Positions 62,576 to 64,000 of a stretch of DNA of 64,000 bases are shown here, one piece after another. This stretch comes from Streptomyces umbrinus (GTDB taxonomy: Bacteria > Actinomycetota > Actinomycetes > Streptomycetales > Streptomycetaceae), in the NCBI RefSeq assembly GCF_030817415.1, contig NZ_JAUSZI010000002.1, positions 6,944,001 to 7,008,000 on the forward strand, written 5' to 3'. Position numbers and translations under genes: made by a program. Numbering within the stretch: position 1 is the stretch's first letter; every line of letters starts with the position of its first letter. The notes beneath the pieces are model-generated. The model was not told the origin of the DNA and ran no database searches. It saw only the letters and a list, made by a program, of their open reading frames with translations.

Positions 62576-62611
62576 CGAAGAGCGATCATCCATCTGGGTG
62601 GTCGCTCTTCG
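62576..62611 (+). terminator. Stem-loop in the rplL-rpoB gap (attenuator or processing site)
   Basis: A 16-bp stem, 62576-62591 with 62596-62611 (starting CGAAGAGCGATC), two G-U pairs and loop ATCT. In other bacteria this gap holds a partial terminator and RNase III site that lowers rpoBC relative to rplJL. Confidence 0.65.
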
Positions 62612-62929
62612 GCGTTCGAGGGGGCCGTGCGGCGACTGCCTTGCGCTGTCGGTCGCGACGAGTATGGTGATCTTCGTTCGTGCCTCCGGCCGCCCTGTGA
62701 CGGGCAGCAAGACAGGTTGCAAGACGGGTTGCAAGTGACGATGGCAGCACCCGGTTCGGGCATGGGGGGCCTTGACGAACCGCACGCAGCGCGCAATTCT
62801 CAGGACGCGTCGTCACAACGATCCGGATCCGAGGCATGGATCGGTGGCGAAGAGGGCAGTATCGATGTGCATCGAGGGCGTGGCTTGCAGCAGGGGTTGA
62901 GAACAACGAGGGTCTTCAAAAACCCGCAC

Positions 62930-62958
62930 TGGACATCAGTGGGCCTAGTGGCTACACT
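62930..62958 (+). promoter_or_regulatory. rpoB promoter
   Basis: TGGACA (62930-62935), exactly 17-nt spacer, TACACT (62953-62958), a near-consensus vegetative promoter. The rpoB leader would be about 175 nt. Confidence 0.7.
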
Positions 62959-63140
62959 GACCCTTTGCGCTGCCTGTTAGCTGCCTCCTGCCCGTCACCA
63001 GGGGCATGCCCTCGCTTCAGCACTGTGGATTGAACCGATCCTGACCTGGCCTTTTGGCTGATTCAGGAAACGGCTGTCCCGGTGTCCGGCTTGGGACCGG
63101 TACGCGCGTAGTGAGTCCGAGCCCTCGGAAGGACCCCCTC

Positions 63141-64000
63141 TTGGCCGCCTCGCGCACTGCCTCCGCGAATACGAACAACGGCGCCAGCACCGCCCCGCTG
63201 CGCATCTCTTTTGCAAAGATCAAGGAGCCCCTCGAGGTTCCGAACCTTCTTGCGCTGCAAACCGAGAGCTTCGACTGGCTGCTCGGAAACGACGCGTGGA
63301 AGGCTCGTGTCGAGGCGGCTCTGGACAGCGGACAGGACGTCCCCACCAAGTCCGGTCTGGAGGAGATCTTCGAGGAGATCTCCCCGATCGAGGACTTCTC
63401 CGGGTCGATGTCCCTGACTTTCCGCGACCACCGCTTCGAGCCTCCCAAGAACTCGATCGACGAGTGCAAGGAGCGCGACTTCACGTACGCCGCCCCGCTC
63501 TTCGTCACCGCCGAGTTCACCAACAACGAGACCGGCGAGATCAAGTCCCAGACGGTCTTCATGGGCGACTTCCCGCTCATGACCAACAAGGGCACCTTCG
63601 TCATCAACGGCACCGAGCGTGTCGTCGTGACGCAACTGGTCCGTTCGCCGGGTGTCTACTTCGACTCCTCCATCGACAAGACGTCCGACAAGGACATCTT
63701 CTCGGTCAAGGTCATCCCCTCCCGGGGTGCCTGGCTGGAGATGGAGATCGACAAGCGCGACATGGTCGGTGTCCGCATCGACCGCAAGCGCAAGCAGTCC
63801 GTCACCGTTCTCCTGAAGGCTCTCGGTTGGACGACCGAGCAGATCCTCGAGGAGTTCGGCGAGTACGAGTCCATGCGCGCCACCCTGGAGAAGGACCACA
63901 CCCAGGGCCAGGACGACGCACTGCTCGACATCTACCGCAAGCTGCGTCCGGGCGAGCCCCCGACCCGTGAGGCCGCGCAGACGCTGCTCGAGAACCTCTA
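63141..64000 (+). CDS. rpoB: RNA polymerase beta subunit, N-terminal part (cut by window edge)
   Basis: The first 286 residues of RpoB, open to the window end. The start is TTG 63141 (GGAAGGA 8 nt upstream), giving [20 protein letters not shown], then [62 protein letters not shown] is the N-terminal lobe next to the rifampicin pocket; the resistance cluster itself lies beyond the window. Alternative downstream starts would remove conserved residues. Confidence 0.95.
   Translation, partial: MAASRTASANTNNGASTAPLRISFAKIKEPLEVPNLLALQTESFDWLLGNDAWKARVEAALDSGQDVPTKSGLEEIFEEISPIEDFSGSMSLTFRDHRFEPPKNSIDECKERDFTYAAPLFVTAEFTNNETGEIKSQTVFMGDFPLMTNKGTFVINGTERVVVTQLVRSPGVYFDSSIDKTSDKDIFSVKVIPSRGAWLEMEIDKRDMVGVRIDRKRKQSVTVLLKALGWTTEQILEEFGEYESMRATLEKDHTQGQDDALLDIYRKLRPGEPPTREAAQTLLENL

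Larger units (their letters stand above)
62478..63140 (+). other. rplL-rpoB intergenic region
   Basis: This 663-nt stretch has no gene with convincing coding signals. It holds a 16-bp hairpin (62576-62611) and a strong promoter (62930-62958). The middle part (62620-62920) shows nothing recognisable. Confidence 0.6.

Overview
The window is chromosomal DNA of a Streptomyces or close relative. It has very high GC with strong third-position GC bias, many GTG and TTG starts, leaderless-type promoters, HxlR/TetR/MFS modules and Streptomyces-type dispersed palindromic repeats. From memory, the order polyprenyl synthase - korAB - two-component system - second nuo cluster - htpX - tRNAs - rpmG - hadAB - murB - aspC - secE - nusG - rplKA - rplJL - rpoB matches the SCO458x to SCO4654 part of the S. 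coelicolor chromosome. No database search was possible.

Region 1-8.7 kb holds a POT-family peptide transporter with a CocE-like hydrolase (- strand), a long-chain polyprenyl diphosphate synthase, a secreted CHRD protein and a LolA-like protein followed by an ABC exporter pair. Region 8.8-18.5 kb is accessory. It contains a decayed TnpB-only IS200/IS605-type element that abuts a secreted M28 aminopeptidase, small regulator/target pairs (CGNR with VOC, HxlR with MFS, HxlR with a quinone reductase), pobA and rarD. A 217-bp composite palindromic repeat lies between convergent genes.

Region 19-38.5 kb is respiratory. KorAB (2-oxoacid:ferredoxin oxidoreductase) and a response regulator with two paralogous kinases are on the - strand. 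A ten-gene nuoABCHIJKLMN operon lies opposite them; it lacks nuoD, nuoE, nuoF and nuoG, and its peripheral subunits carry long disordered tails. htpX and yccF follow. Region 38.5-47.5 kb carries two immunity-like proteins (barstar, SMI1/KNR4), an amino acid permease, YajQ, tRNA-Tyr, small enzymes, a lipoprotein and an amidohydrolase.

Region 47.6-64 kb is the conserved actinobacterial translation/transcription neighbourhood: tRNA-Thr, tRNA-Met, rpmG, hadA-hadB-like dehydratases, tRNA-Trp, secE, nusG, rplK, rplA, rplJ, rplL and the 5' part of rpoB. It is interrupted by a TetR/MFS module with a shared operator, a DUF3291-like gene, murB, an unknown gene, adenosine deaminase, an aminotransferase and two tandem lipoproteins. 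Strong hairpin terminators separate many of these transcription units, and rplJ has an L10-type leader with an attenuator.
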